Under the pieces are notes generated by a model. The model saw only the letters and a list, made by a program, of their open reading frames with translations, was not told the DNA's origin and searched no databases. Shown piece by piece: positions 9,413 through 18,304 of a DNA stretch of 64,000 bases. Source of the DNA: Paenibacillus polymyxa. GTDB taxonomy: Bacteria > Bacillota > Bacilli > Paenibacillales > Paenibacillaceae. Location: assembly GCF_001719045.1 (NCBI RefSeq), contig NZ_CP015423.1, positions 4,649,501-4,713,500 on the forward strand, read 5' to 3'. The position numbers were made by a program, and so were the translations under genes. How positions within the stretch are numbered: the first letter of the stretch is position 1; the number at the start of each line of letters is the position of its first letter.

Positions 9413-10075
9413 ATGAACATGTCTGATCCGTATCTGTCTCGCTTTTTTGTATATTCTGACCCCAACTCCTCCAACATGATTTACAGACTCCCCCAAAGCT
9501 GGTGGAGTCGCCCCTATGAGTATGAGTGGTGTCTCCAATTTATGTCTGGGCAAGACACAGTACTGGACGCAGCATGTGGAATCCCTCATCCATTCAAATT
9601 TGAGTTGGCCCGACGTTGCGCTCAGGTCTATGCCTGCGATCTGGATATACGGATCGTTTCCGTGGATGCCATTTTGGCCGAGGTGCGGCGGGATATCGGA
9701 GAGGAGGCTGCCGAACGCATTCAGGAGATTTTACCAGTTCGTCTCCACTCTGCACATGCCAATCTGACGGCTCTACCCTATGATGATGCCAGTTTTGACA
9801 AAATTGTATGTATCTCGGTACTGGAGCATTTAACGCCTGATGAATCTTTGGCAGCCTTACGTGAATTTCACCGGACTTTACGGGATGACGGAATGCTTCT
9901 GCTGACGTTTGATTATCCTACAGTGGACTTATCAGCGATGGAGCAATGGATAGAGCAGGCGGGATTTTCGTATTGGAATGGTGTGGATCTCAAGCTTCCA
10001 CGGGGTGCTTTACACACGGATAGGTGGGGCGGTCTGTATTGTTTTAGGACTGTTTTAAAAAAATATAAGAGTTAG
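9413..10075 (+). CDS. Class I SAM-dependent methyltransferase
   Basis: A 220-residue protein with AGGAGG 8 nt before its ATG, only 25 nt after the three-domain enzyme, so the two are probably one operon. The SAM-binding glycine loop reads VLDAACGIPHPF near residue 50, the acidic ribose-binding residue lies in YACDLD, and motif IV/post-I elements appear as FDKIVCISVLEHL. It is a typical small methyltransferase of the type found in glycan clusters. The acceptor cannot be told from sequence; the neighbouring domain suggests a sugar. Confidence 0.8.
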   Translation: MNMSDPYLSRFFVYSDPNSSNMIYRLPQSWWSRPYEYEWCLQFMSGQDTVLDAACGIPHPFKFELARRCAQVYACDLDIRIVSVDAILAEVRRDIGEEAAERIQEILPVRLHSAHANLTALPYDDASFDKIVCISVLEHLTPDESLAALREFHRTLRDDGMLLLTFDYPTVDLSAMEQWIEQAGFSYWNGVDLKLPRGALHTDRWGGLYCFRTVLKKYKS

Positions 10076-10159
10076 CGGTATGCGCAATGAGGTTTACACG
10101 GACCTCTCTTATTGCTTATCATGAGAGGGGTTAGAGTTGTAAACCTACATAGGAAAGGA

Positions 10160-10861
10160 ATGACTGATAACTACATGAACAATGCACCTGTGTTGAAGAA
10201 ACCTGAGGCTATGGTATTTGATATGGACGGTACACTTTTTCAGACGGAGACGCTATTGCTTCCTGCGTACCACAAGCTGTTTGATACGCTGCGCGCTGAA
10301 GGGCTTTATGAAGGAGAGACTCCTCCCGAGGAGCTTATTTTGAATAGTTTGGGTATGTTGCTGGATGAAATCTGGAGAAGAGTGATGCCGGATGCCAGCG
10401 AAGCGGCCCACAGAAGAGCGGACGAGCTGCTGCTTCAGCTGGAGCTGGAGGGATTGAAGAGCGGAAGTCATGCCCTGTATCCACATGTAAAAGAAACACT
10501 CCAGTCCCTTCATGAGCAAGGTGTCCGATTGTTCGTAGCCAGTAATGGCCTGGAGGATTATGTAAAAGGGATCGCTGCTGCGTATGAAATGGTTCCCATT
10601 TTTGAAGGACTGTACAGCGCTGGGGAGTACAGCACGCTTTCCAAAGTGAATTTGCTGGAAATTCTGTTGAGCAAGCACGCTATTTCGAATGTATGGATGG
10701 TAGGAGATCGCTCCTCAGATGTGGAAGCAGGCAAAAAGAACGGACAGACGGTGATCGGTTGTGCTTATGCTGGATTTGGCGTGAACGATGAGTTGAAGGG
10801 GTCTGATGCGATTATTACGGACTTTACGCAACTGCTTACACTTTATAAAAACGCCGAGTAA
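10160..10861 (+). CDS. HAD superfamily hydrolase (phosphatase)
   Basis: The start at ATG 10160 is favoured by an AGGA 5 nt upstream; in-frame starts at 10112, 10121 and 10175 are possible. The protein is about 233 residues. Motif I is DMDGT, motif II sits in FVASN, the lysine of motif III in SKVN, and motif IV is GDRSSD, so all HAD catalytic residues are present. A helical cap lies between motifs I and II, as in subfamily IA (phosphoglycolate phosphatase and beta-phosphoglucomutase types). The substrate is unknown. Its position after the glycan genes suggests a sugar phosphate, but this is inference. Confidence 0.8.
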   Translation: MTDNYMNNAPVLKKPEAMVFDMDGTLFQTETLLLPAYHKLFDTLRAEGLYEGETPPEELILNSLGMLLDEIWRRVMPDASEAAHRRADELLLQLELEGLKSGSHALYPHVKETLQSLHEQGVRLFVASNGLEDYVKGIAAAYEMVPIFEGLYSAGEYSTLSKVNLLEILLSKHAISNVWMVGDRSSDVEAGKKNGQTVIGCAYAGFGVNDELKGSDAIITDFTQLLTLYKNAE

Positions 10862-10940
10862 CTGTGAAACACAGGTTAATGGTTATAAATAGGCTTGACG
10901 TACCATATAAATAAAACATGCTAGCACTGTCGGGCAGACG

Positions 10941-10983
10941 AAAAAGAAAGGAAGGCAGCCACTTTACGCGGAGCCTTCCTTTG
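10941..10983 (-). terminator. Terminator of the YheC/YheD operon
   Basis: On the minus strand a 10-bp stem AAAGGAAGGC/GCCTTCCTTT is followed by CTTTTT. The first arm lies inside the last codons of the fifth ATP-grasp gene. Confidence 0.8.
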
Positions 10984-12154
10984 TCTTATTCTCAGTCTTA
11001 CTCTCTGCTTTATCTTCTGTTTTATCTTCTGCTTTGTAGTCCGTCTGAGGCTTTGGATTAATTTGTGTGTGGTAGACCCACAAGGCATATTCCATGGGCT
11101 TGGCGATAGAACGGCGATAGGTATCTTTTTCTCCAATACGTGAAAATACCTCGCGGGCTGGTTTCGGGTTGACTTCCAGCACGTATATATGACCGTCCTT
11201 ATTAATTGCCAAATCGAGCGCAAGCTCGCACAATGCCCCGTAGCTTTCTTCCAGATACGCAGCGATGTCCAGTCCGAGTTTTTCCCCCTGCTTGATGATT
11301 TTCTCTCTACGGCCCTCATCACGAATCCATTGCGTCAGCAATTGGTTCATCGGTACCGCCTTGCCTCCACCATGCAGGTTGGAAGTGACACTCCGATGTG
11401 CCCCGATTCGCCCGGCGCATCCGGTTAGCTCCCATACTCCTTGGCTATTTTTCTGCACCAGCATACGGTAATCATGGACCCTGCCATTGGGCAACTGCAC
11501 AGGAATGCCTTCCTGAACAATGTAGTTATCCATGTTCCAGCTGCTCAGACGCGGCTCCAGACGGTCTAGACGTACCCGCTGCTGGGGAATAATATGGCGT
11601 TTGCGATTGCGGCCTTCAATCAGATACAGGCCCCCTTGCTTGTTAACAGGCTCAATACGTAAAATGCCGCGTCCTCCCGTACCGTTAATCGGCTTGAGGT
11701 ACACTAATGAATTCTGTTTGAGCATCCGTTTTACACTATGAAATCCATTGAACAGCTCTGTTGCAGGCAAATGGGGGCGAAAGGCAGACCTTCTCGCAAG
11801 CTGCTGATGAATGACCCACTTGTTACTCAGCGGTCGGTTTAAATATACAAGGTCTGTATACTGCAATCGAAACTGCTTTAACTGACGATATCGTTCACTT
11901 CGCTGTACTCGGCAACGGTCGAAAATCATATCTGGGAACTCTCGCCACTTTCGGCTCCATTTTCCGCTATGTGGATCATAGATTTGGGCAAGGAGCAGCC
12001 TGCGATCCTTATGGACATCTGCTGGAGTAAATACATACATATCCAGTCCCAGTCTTTTCCCTTCTGCAATCATGCGCTCATATATATCACGTTCCTCCAA
12101 TTGCTTCTTGTTATTTAAATACAAGGTCATGATGCCTAGGACAGGTTTTGGCAC
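10964..12154 (-). CDS. YheC/YheD family ATP-grasp protein, array gene 5
   Basis: A 396-residue member of the YheC/YheD family, which in Bacillus is associated with the spore coat. It begins at GTG with GGAAGGTGG upstream and overlaps the acetyltransferase gene by 19 nt. An ATP-grasp fold is supported by LKPINGTGGRGILRI (nucleotide-binding loop), VQKNSQGVWELTGCAGRIG and the metal-binding LEVNPKPA near residue 335. It has no N-terminal beta domain. The C-terminal 35 residues form a highly charged Lys/Glu/Thr repeat-like tail. Substrates of the family are unknown; ATP-grasp chemistry usually joins a carboxylate to an amine or thiol. Confidence 0.85.
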   Translation of the reverse strand: MPKPVLGIMTLYLNNKKQLEERDIYERMIAEGKRLGLDMYVFTPADVHKDRRLLLAQIYDPHSGKWSRKWREFPDMIFDRCRVQRSERYRQLKQFRLQYTDLVYLNRPLSNKWVIHQQLARRSAFRPHLPATELFNGFHSVKRMLKQNSLVYLKPINGTGGRGILRIEPVNKQGGLYLIEGRNRKRHIIPQQRVRLDRLEPRLSSWNMDNYIVQEGIPVQLPNGRVHDYRMLVQKNSQGVWELTGCAGRIGAHRSVTSNLHGGGKAVPMNQLLTQWIRDEGRREKIIKQGEKLGLDIAAYLEESYGALCELALDLAINKDGHIYVLEVNPKPAREVFSRIGEKDTYRRSIAKPMEYALWVYHTQINPKPQTDYKAEDKTEDKAESKTENKTKEGSA

Positions 12155-12651
12155 AGCATTCCACCTTCCTCTGCCGTCTGCTTATCTTGGGATAACTCCC
12201 CGTGAAATATCAGCGTGGGTTTCCCTGTCGGTCCAGTCGTCATTTCATGCGCAACCAGTCCAGCACGGAAACAGGTTTTGAGACTGGCCATATTGTCGGC
12301 GGCTACGCTGCACGTCAGACGGCGCAGCTGTTTGAGCTGGGCGGACAGCAGTCTAGCGCCCAGTCTGCGGCCCCGGTAAAGCGGACGAACAATTACGATG
12401 CAAGCATCCTTCCCGTAATTCAGAGCGAGGGAAAATCCCGCAATCCGCAGTCCCTTCTCCGTGCGCACATATGCGCACAGGAGGGAGGAACCAGGGGTGT
12501 TCAATTGCTCCGGCGTCAAAACAGCCAACTGCCGCAGAGCATTACGAGTAATGCGCATGCCCCCTGAGCTGCGGGCCAGAAACAGTAACTGTCGTCGTCT
12601 CAGCAGCCAGCTCCGGGCAGGCAATTGTTGAACATCGCTAATTTGCGGCAT
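12136..12651 (-). CDS. GNAT-like acetyltransferase inside the ATP-grasp array
   Basis: A 171-residue protein with GGAAGTGG before its ATG. The segment VRPLYRGRRLGARLL near residue 95 resembles the acetyl-CoA pyrophosphate loop (R/Q-x-x-G-x-G/A) of GNAT enzymes, and SVAADNMASLKTCFRAGLV matches the usual C-terminal part of the fold. It lies 16 nt after array gene 4 and overlaps array gene 5, so it belongs to the same operon. An acetylation step linked to the ATP-grasp products is an inference. The N-terminal 60 residues are not recognisable. Confidence 0.7.
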   Translation of the reverse strand: MPQISDVQQLPARSWLLRRRQLLFLARSSGGMRITRNALRQLAVLTPEQLNTPGSSLLCAYVRTEKGLRIAGFSLALNYGKDACIVIVRPLYRGRRLGARLLSAQLKQLRRLTCSVAADNMASLKTCFRAGLVAHEMTTGPTGKPTLIFHGELSQDKQTAEEGGMLCQNLS

Positions 12652-12667
12652 GATTCCACTTCCTTGA

Positions 12668-13777
12668 TTATGATTTCATTCGTCCGGCCAAAAAGGAGCT
12701 GTACTGGAATATGCGTCTAAGCGACTTTTGGCGGATTTCCGGCTCGTCAAATTTCATCGGTTTGGCATTGGCCTCAAAAAACCAGAGGGTTCCGAGCGTA
12801 TCCACGCCCAAATCCATGGACATTTCGCCATGAGAAAGACCGGATGCGCGTTCAATTTGACGTGCAATCTGTATGGCCGTACTTTTAACTTTGTTCAGTA
12901 GATCCGTGCTGTCCTCAGGCCCAAACAGTGAGGACAGTAGCTTGAACGGGTCCTCTACACTCCCGCCACGCGGGACATGTGTGGTAATGCTCCCTTTACC
13001 CGCCAGTCTGGCACCGACCCCGGTTATACTCCAGGAGCCACGGATATTTTTTTGTACCAGGATACGCAGGTCGAAGGGTTTTTTCTGATAGGTTGCCAGA
13101 TCGATACCCTGTTGAATGATATAAGGCGAGTTGCCCGCTTCCCGGCGGATACGTCCCCACAGCCGGGATAGCGATACAGATCTGTAGGTTACACTTTTTT
13201 TGTCATGCTGAATGGTCAGTCTGTAAGCCATTAGATGTTCTGGGCGGAATTTAAGAATCATAATCCCTTTTCCGGCCTTACCGTTTTCCGGTTTGAGATA
13301 CAGGTATGGATACGCAGACAGCATTTTTCCTAAGGAAGACAGGTTGCTTAACCGTTTGGTTGCCGGAACAAGCTGACGAGTGGTTTCCGAGGTACGCAAC
13401 CACTTGAACAGTTCCCATTTGTTAAAAAAGCCTGGATTGTACAGCTCAATGCCTGAAGCATGTGAAATTTCATCCAACTTTGTGCGTACAGAGGTTTTAA
13501 GTTCATAATTACGATTGGGGATGCGATTATAAATGACCTGTGGAGGTGGAAAATTCTGTTCCTCCCACGTCTGTAAGCTCTTGTTGAAAATGTAGCCCTT
13601 AACCGTTTCGTCTGCCAGTTTCAGGTCCCTAACGGTAACAATGTACACCTGATAGCCCATCCGTGTTCCCGTTTCAAGAATATCCCTGAAATTGCGCTGA
13701 TTGCCCTTGAAGAATTGTTCTTCGTCGTGCACTGTCAATACAGCAACGACTGGCTTTTGCTCCGCCCGGGTATTCAT
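12668..13777 (-). CDS. YheC/YheD family ATP-grasp protein, array gene 4
   Basis: A 369-residue family member starting at an ATGA overlap with array gene 3, which indicates translational coupling. It begins directly with the pre-ATP-grasp segment (VVAVLTVHDEEQF) and lacks the N-terminal beta domain of genes 1 and 3. The nucleotide loop LKPENGKAGKGIMIL, the VQKNIRGSWSITGVGARLAG strand pair and the metal-binding FFEANAKPM motif are all intact, so it should be catalytically competent. The role is presumed to be in spore coat or spore maturation from the family name only. Confidence 0.85.
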   Translation of the reverse strand: MNTRAEQKPVVAVLTVHDEEQFFKGNQRNFRDILETGTRMGYQVYIVTVRDLKLADETVKGYIFNKSLQTWEEQNFPPPQVIYNRIPNRNYELKTSVRTKLDEISHASGIELYNPGFFNKWELFKWLRTSETTRQLVPATKRLSNLSSLGKMLSAYPYLYLKPENGKAGKGIMILKFRPEHLMAYRLTIQHDKKSVTYRSVSLSRLWGRIRREAGNSPYIIQQGIDLATYQKKPFDLRILVQKNIRGSWSITGVGARLAGKGSITTHVPRGGSVEDPFKLLSSLFGPEDSTDLLNKVKSTAIQIARQIERASGLSHGEMSMDLGVDTLGTLWFFEANAKPMKFDEPEIRQKSLRRIFQYSSFLAGRMKS

Positions 13778-15144
13778 AGTTCCTCTTTTCTGCGGAATTT
13801 ACTGAGGTAAAGACAGTGGTCCAAAATATGCTCCACGGATGCTTTACCCTCCGCACGCAACGATGGATGCTGAAAAATGGATCGGCCTGGCTTGGAGTTG
13901 GCTTCAAACATCCATACCTTTTCATCCTGATCAATACCCAGATCAAAGCCGATTTCACCCAGTAGATGCTGGTGATGGTGTTCAATGGCTTCTGCGAGCG
14001 TAACTGCTACGTTTTTGGCACGTTGAAGCACTTCACCCGCCCGGTCTCCGAATACCCGGTTCAACGCCTGTTCAGGTGTCATAAGGGAGCCGCCGTTTTT
14101 GATGTGGGTCGTGACACTGCCGCGTCCGGCTTTTTTGGCTCCAATGCCGACGACGACCCACTGATTATTTCCATTTTTATGCATGTGAAACCGGAAATCA
14201 ATCGGACAATTGTCAATCTCGATCAGCTGGATACCCTGTTGAATGACGTAACCCTTTAACATCTGTCCCTGATTGGAGTGAAGCATCCTGAGCATGGAGT
14301 TAAAAGAGGCGAATTTTAGCAATACATTGCTATTTTTCTTACGGTACCTCACAAAATAGCCTTGCTTGGGAACATGGGACAGACGGTAGATTCCTTTGCC
14401 TAGGCTGCCTCCACTTGGCTTGTAATAAGCAAATTGATGTCGCTCCAACATACCTCGGATACGTTCAGAGCTGGGATTCATATATGATTCAGGGACATAG
14501 CGGTTAACATCTGGATTATTTTCCAGCAGATTATAGATATCGGACTTATTGAAAAAGCTCCAGTTAAAGAAGGGAATTCGTTTGCGGGAAAAGCGTTCGC
14601 GTAGTTGATTGATCGCCGGGGAAAAATCAGAGCGTCGGCTCGGCAAACGATTATAAATTACGTCCGGCAGAGGTACAAGTTTACGTGTGAATTCCCCGCT
14701 GGAAGACAGAAAATAGCCGTTAATCGTATCATTTTGCCAGTTAATATCCCGAGGGGTGAAGGCAAAAATATAAGATTTTTTGCTGCCTTCCTTCAGCAGT
14801 TGCTTAATAAAGCCTGTGCGTGATCCGAAAGGGCGAGTGGTGGAGTTGGTACCGTCAGACAGCACGCCAATCAACGGCCCTAGCTGTATATCCCCATCCA
14901 GATTTCGCAAATAGATGGCCCCGCTTTTGGGAACACGGATTGCATTACGTAAGCCCGAGGTCAAGTATAGATGGCGTCCCGCCTTCTGAATTGGTTTTAC
15001 TGTAGCGGGAATCTGATCCTTACCGAGCCGCAGACGTACGGACTTGGCTCCGGATAATTTAAGGCTTTTCAACAAGGAAGTGGATATATACGCCACCTTG
15101 TCGGGCTGCTGTGAGAAATGCACATTGCAATGCGTTAAACTCAT
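13774..15144 (-). CDS. YheC/YheD family ATP-grasp protein, array gene 3
   Basis: A 456-residue family member with AGGAGG before its ATG. It has an extra N-terminal beta-rich domain of about 100 residues (VRLRLGKDQIPATVKPI, then LGPLIGVLS), followed by the family core: YYKPSGGSLGKGIYRL as the ATP loop, MHKNGNNQWVVVGIGAKKAG, and MFEANSKPG as the metal site. Array gene 1 has the same layout and the same length, so the two are probably closest paralogues. The N-terminal domain may bind a partner or a polymer; this is inference. Confidence 0.86.
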   Translation of the reverse strand: MSLTHCNVHFSQQPDKVAYISTSLLKSLKLSGAKSVRLRLGKDQIPATVKPIQKAGRHLYLTSGLRNAIRVPKSGAIYLRNLDGDIQLGPLIGVLSDGTNSTTRPFGSRTGFIKQLLKEGSKKSYIFAFTPRDINWQNDTINGYFLSSSGEFTRKLVPLPDVIYNRLPSRRSDFSPAINQLRERFSRKRIPFFNWSFFNKSDIYNLLENNPDVNRYVPESYMNPSSERIRGMLERHQFAYYKPSGGSLGKGIYRLSHVPKQGYFVRYRKKNSNVLLKFASFNSMLRMLHSNQGQMLKGYVIQQGIQLIEIDNCPIDFRFHMHKNGNNQWVVVGIGAKKAGRGSVTTHIKNGGSLMTPEQALNRVFGDRAGEVLQRAKNVAVTLAEAIEHHHQHLLGEIGFDLGIDQDEKVWMFEANSKPGRSIFQHPSLRAEGKASVEHILDHCLYLSKFRRKEEL

Positions 15145-15156
15145 CTGTTTATCCTC

Positions 15157-16389
15157 CTATACCGTATGTTCAAGGGAGGCGCCCGCGCCCTTTGGCCCTG
15201 TCGCTTTGGAATGGGTCATTAAATATCGAGCATATTCGAGCGGGCGGTTGACCGACTGGAAAGCGCACTCTGGCTGACGGGTCTGAAAAAAGGAGGCCCG
15301 GCCAGGTCGGGAATTAACCTCCAATAGCCAGATATTCCCGCTCCGGTCAATACCGTAATCAATTCCCAACTCGCCAAGGCGGCCATAACGTTCCTCCAGC
15401 GCCCTGGTAATGGTCAAGGACAGCGCCATCATCTGCCCGATGATGAGACGCGTGGTGTCCGCGCCAAATTGTTCACGAAGGTAAGGCTCAGCTGGATGGG
15501 CTTCGCCCCCACCGTGAAGATTAGAAGTCAGAGTTCCTTGTCTGCCTTCTCTTACGGCAAAGCCCGTCAGGCGCCAATAGCCGTTGCCATCCTTTTGCAT
15601 GAGTGCGCGAACATCAAAGGGATGATTGCTTTGGCTTGTTAATTTCAAATAAGGCTGCACGATATAAGCGCGTTTGTGTGCAATTCCGTGGACCCATGAC
15701 AATCCTGCATCCAATTCGTAAAACAAGCGCCGGAACGGGCGGTTACGGGAGTCTCTACCCTGTACAAGTAGTCCCTGGCCTCCTTCTGCCAGACGGAGAT
15801 ATAGTGTGCTCTTGCCATGTGTTCCGGTCTGTGGCTTCATAAACAGCTCCGAATGGCGTCGTAGCCATTCCACAAGCTGGATCGTGTCCCGGTATGGCGC
15901 CGTAGGCGGCACAAAGGGACGCACTTTATCTACCGCATGCAAAGCTCGATACACCTGCCATTTGCCAGGTAAGTTACGCGACCAGTAGATGAGCTTGCGC
16001 GATTTTTGCTCCGCCATATCTTCCAGTGTGCGCCTGACATTCTGGCTCTCGTGAACATGGAGACAGCGGTTATACACAATATCCGGCAACGGAAAGCGGC
16101 CGGATGTCCATACTCCGTTACGGTAAACATAACCTCGTATGGAGTGATCTTCAGGTGAAACTCCTTCGGCGGTAAACGCCATTACGCTAAGACCAGAGCG
16201 CCTGCCCAACAGACTTAGCCTGCGGCAAAAATCGGCTTCGGTAATAGGGGGAGTGGCGGCCTGATTCCGGCTAACAAGCACGCCCAGCGTGCCTGGCACA
16301 ACAAGAGACACCGACAACAGCTCCTTTGGCAGCCAGACTCTGGAAGAGATGAATTCATTTGAAGCCGGCTGAATAACAGCAGTATTCAA
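15157..16389 (-). CDS. YheC/YheD family ATP-grasp protein, array gene 2
   Basis: A 410-residue family member lying 12 nt before gene 3 and overlapping the end of gene 1 by 35 nt. The start is uncertain: the TTG at 16389 has no clear ribosome site, and no better in-frame start is visible, so coupling to gene 1 is likely. Core motifs are present: FMKPQTGTHGKSTLYL, MQKDGNGYWRLTGFAVREG and LLEVNSRPG. The ATP loop reads GTHGKS instead of the GxxGKG found in its paralogues, a small change that may matter. The N-terminal beta domain is only a short remnant. Confidence 0.82.
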   Translation of the reverse strand: MNTAVIQPASNEFISSRVWLPKELLSVSLVVPGTLGVLVSRNQAATPPITEADFCRRLSLLGRRSGLSVMAFTAEGVSPEDHSIRGYVYRNGVWTSGRFPLPDIVYNRCLHVHESQNVRRTLEDMAEQKSRKLIYWSRNLPGKWQVYRALHAVDKVRPFVPPTAPYRDTIQLVEWLRRHSELFMKPQTGTHGKSTLYLRLAEGGQGLLVQGRDSRNRPFRRLFYELDAGLSWVHGIAHKRAYIVQPYLKLTSQSNHPFDVRALMQKDGNGYWRLTGFAVREGRQGTLTSNLHGGGEAHPAEPYLREQFGADTTRLIIGQMMALSLTITRALEERYGRLGELGIDYGIDRSGNIWLLEVNSRPGRASFFQTRQPECAFQSVNRPLEYARYLMTHSKATGPKGAGASLEHTV

Positions 16390-17725
16390 TCATTTTTTTT
16401 ACGGACGGGCGAGTCTTCTGATCATTTAACGGCGTGTTGTCATTCTTCGATGGCTTCGAATTGACCTCCAGCAACCAGATGCGCCCCGTGCTGTCTATTG
16501 CCAGATCTATACCAAATTCTGCGAAATGGGCGGGAATCGCTTTTTCCACTCCGCTTGCGATATCCAGTGCTGCTGTTTTGAGAGAGATATGCCCATTCGA
16601 TTTAACGGTTGCGGGCAGCGTGGTTTTGGCAAGTGCTTCCTTGACTGTACTCAGCGTGCCGCCTCTTGCCAGATTGGACACAAAGTGGCTGCCTCCTGCG
16701 ATCCGGGCGACAATGGATGTTACGGTCCAGGTTCCGGACGAATTTTTCTGTACAAGCGCACGAAAGTCGACCGGACGCTTACCATGATCAATCAAGGTAA
16801 GTCCCTGTTGGAGTTGAAAGCGTGTTGTTTTCATTTTTCCCGCTAAGCTTTTGTACAGCTTATCGACGTTGGCATACATTTGCTTGCGGGGTGTGCCCGC
16901 TGTTGTGGATAGCACCGAAAAGGTACCATCCGTTTGTTTGTTAATGCGCATTATGCCTTTACCTAGGCTTCCGCGCACTGGCTTGAGAAAAACAGCGGGA
17001 TACTGGTTGCACATTTTTTTGAAAACAGCAAAGGTTTGCAGCAAGTGGGACTCGGGTAAATACTTGCGCAGGGAAGAATTTGATTTAAGCGCATCAAATA
17101 CTTCATTCTTATCCAGAAACTTTTCGTTAAAAATGGTCGTGCCGTACTGCGATTTTACTTCTTTCATGAAATGCTGTACGCTAGTTCTGTTCTCGAGTTT
17201 ACGGGAGGTAAGACGATTATTGACGACATCGCCGGCAGGCATGACCGTCTTTTTCCAGCCTCCGTCATACACCCATCCCTGAACTCGCCCGGGCTGACTT
17301 CCGATATGCTCCGGGGTGAAAAAATACACATATGCTCCTTGTCTGCGGCATTCCCCGACTAGTTCACGGCAGAACAGGGTGATCGACCCGAAAGGCTTGT
17401 CGGGCTGTTCGGGATAGTCCCGACTGACCAGCACGCTAATAAGTGGGCCCACTCGAAGTGTCCGGCGACCTCGGCTGTAGGTTACTCGCAGATTACAATT
17501 GGCATGAAGCCCCATTTTTCGGGCTAGCACGCTTCCCACACGTAGGCCGCTGTAGCGGGGCACCGATATGACGGTAACCTCTTGGCGGAACGAACCGAAG
17601 GCGAGCTGAACGGGGTGGCCAGCGGATATTTTCCATTTGCGAAGCAGGGACTCGCCGACCATGAGTACGTCATCCTGCAAGATGCCCGATCCGATGATTT
17701 GAATCGTTGTTTTTTTGATGGACAT
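16355..17725 (-). CDS. YheC/YheD family ATP-grasp protein, array gene 1
   Basis: The frame is open back to 17911, but GGAAGGAG lies just before the ATG at 17725 and family similarity starts there, so I take a 456-residue product. It has an N-terminal beta-rich domain (about 1 to 110; VQLAFGSFRQEVTVI, VGPLISVLVS) and the ATP-grasp core: FLKPVRGSLGKGIMRI, VQKNSSGTWTVTSIVARIAG and LLEVNSKPS. It is the first gene of the five-gene minus-strand array and lies divergent from yheA, with 162 bp between the starts for both promoters. The family is tied to the spore coat in Bacillus; the reaction is unknown. Confidence 0.86.
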   Translation of the reverse strand: MSIKKTTIQIIGSGILQDDVLMVGESLLRKWKISAGHPVQLAFGSFRQEVTVISVPRYSGLRVGSVLARKMGLHANCNLRVTYSRGRRTLRVGPLISVLVSRDYPEQPDKPFGSITLFCRELVGECRRQGAYVYFFTPEHIGSQPGRVQGWVYDGGWKKTVMPAGDVVNNRLTSRKLENRTSVQHFMKEVKSQYGTTIFNEKFLDKNEVFDALKSNSSLRKYLPESHLLQTFAVFKKMCNQYPAVFLKPVRGSLGKGIMRINKQTDGTFSVLSTTAGTPRKQMYANVDKLYKSLAGKMKTTRFQLQQGLTLIDHGKRPVDFRALVQKNSSGTWTVTSIVARIAGGSHFVSNLARGGTLSTVKEALAKTTLPATVKSNGHISLKTAALDIASGVEKAIPAHFAEFGIDLAIDSTGRIWLLEVNSKPSKNDNTPLNDQKTRPSVKKMIEYCCYSAGFK

Positions 17726-17887
17726 CGTGGATCTCCTTCCGGGCAGCAACTTGATGTCTTGAAAGTAACGGGAAACGTGAATGGGCTGTAATAGCACTGA
17801 TTCATCATATGAGGACATATATCCCTTGGTGATTGACGGACAATGTGAAATGTTGACACTAAACTTGTATTGGAGGAATAAACAATC

Positions 17888-18232
17888 ATGAACATCTATG
17901 ACAAAGCCCATGATTTAGCGAAAGCATTAAAGGAAAGCAAAGAGGTAGAGGAAATTACGTCAGCGATGAAGCTGATCGAAACCGATCCAGAAGCCAAGAA
18001 AATGCTCGACGATTTCCGTGAACGCCAAATGGAAGTACAGCAACGCATGATGAGCGGCGATATGCCAGCACAGGAAGAGATGGAAAAGATGGAGAAGCTG
18101 TTTGAGGTACTTAGCTTGAATCTCAACATCCGTCGCCTGTTCGACGCTGAACGTCGCCTGAGCGTGATTATTGAGGACGTTAACAAAATTATTGCAGACA
18201 GCCTTCAACATTTGTATGGTTCATCTCTGTAA
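17888..18232 (+). CDS. yheA: YlbF/YmcA family protein YheA
   Basis: A 114-residue, almost fully alpha-helical, charged protein with GGAGG 11 nt before its ATG. Its helical pattern (KALKESKEVEEITSAM, DPEAKKMLDDFRERQ, LDAERRL-type end) matches the DUF964/YlbF family, and the length fits YheA (UPF0342). Relatives YlbF and YmcA form a complex that affects RNase Y-dependent RNA maturation; YheA itself has no known role. Its place beside yheC/yheD-type genes is also seen in Bacillus, which supports the name. Confidence 0.82.
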   Translation: MNIYDKAHDLAKALKESKEVEEITSAMKLIETDPEAKKMLDDFRERQMEVQQRMMSGDMPAQEEMEKMEKLFEVLSLNLNIRRLFDAERRLSVIIEDVNKIIADSLQHLYGSSL

Positions 18233-18304
18233 GTTTGTCTCATATTCCTTCCTGTCCTCTCATAGACTAGATACATAGAGTCACAGGGAGAGGAAGGGAT
18301 ACGA

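Noticed and set aside
12202..12567. A 121-codon plus-strand frame opposite the acetyltransferase gene.
   Set aside because: No ribosome site or family motif; shadow of the minus-strand gene.
17726..17911. A 62-residue N-terminal extension of array gene 1.
   Set aside because: The strong GGAAGGAG site at the internal ATG and the start of family similarity there favour the shorter protein.
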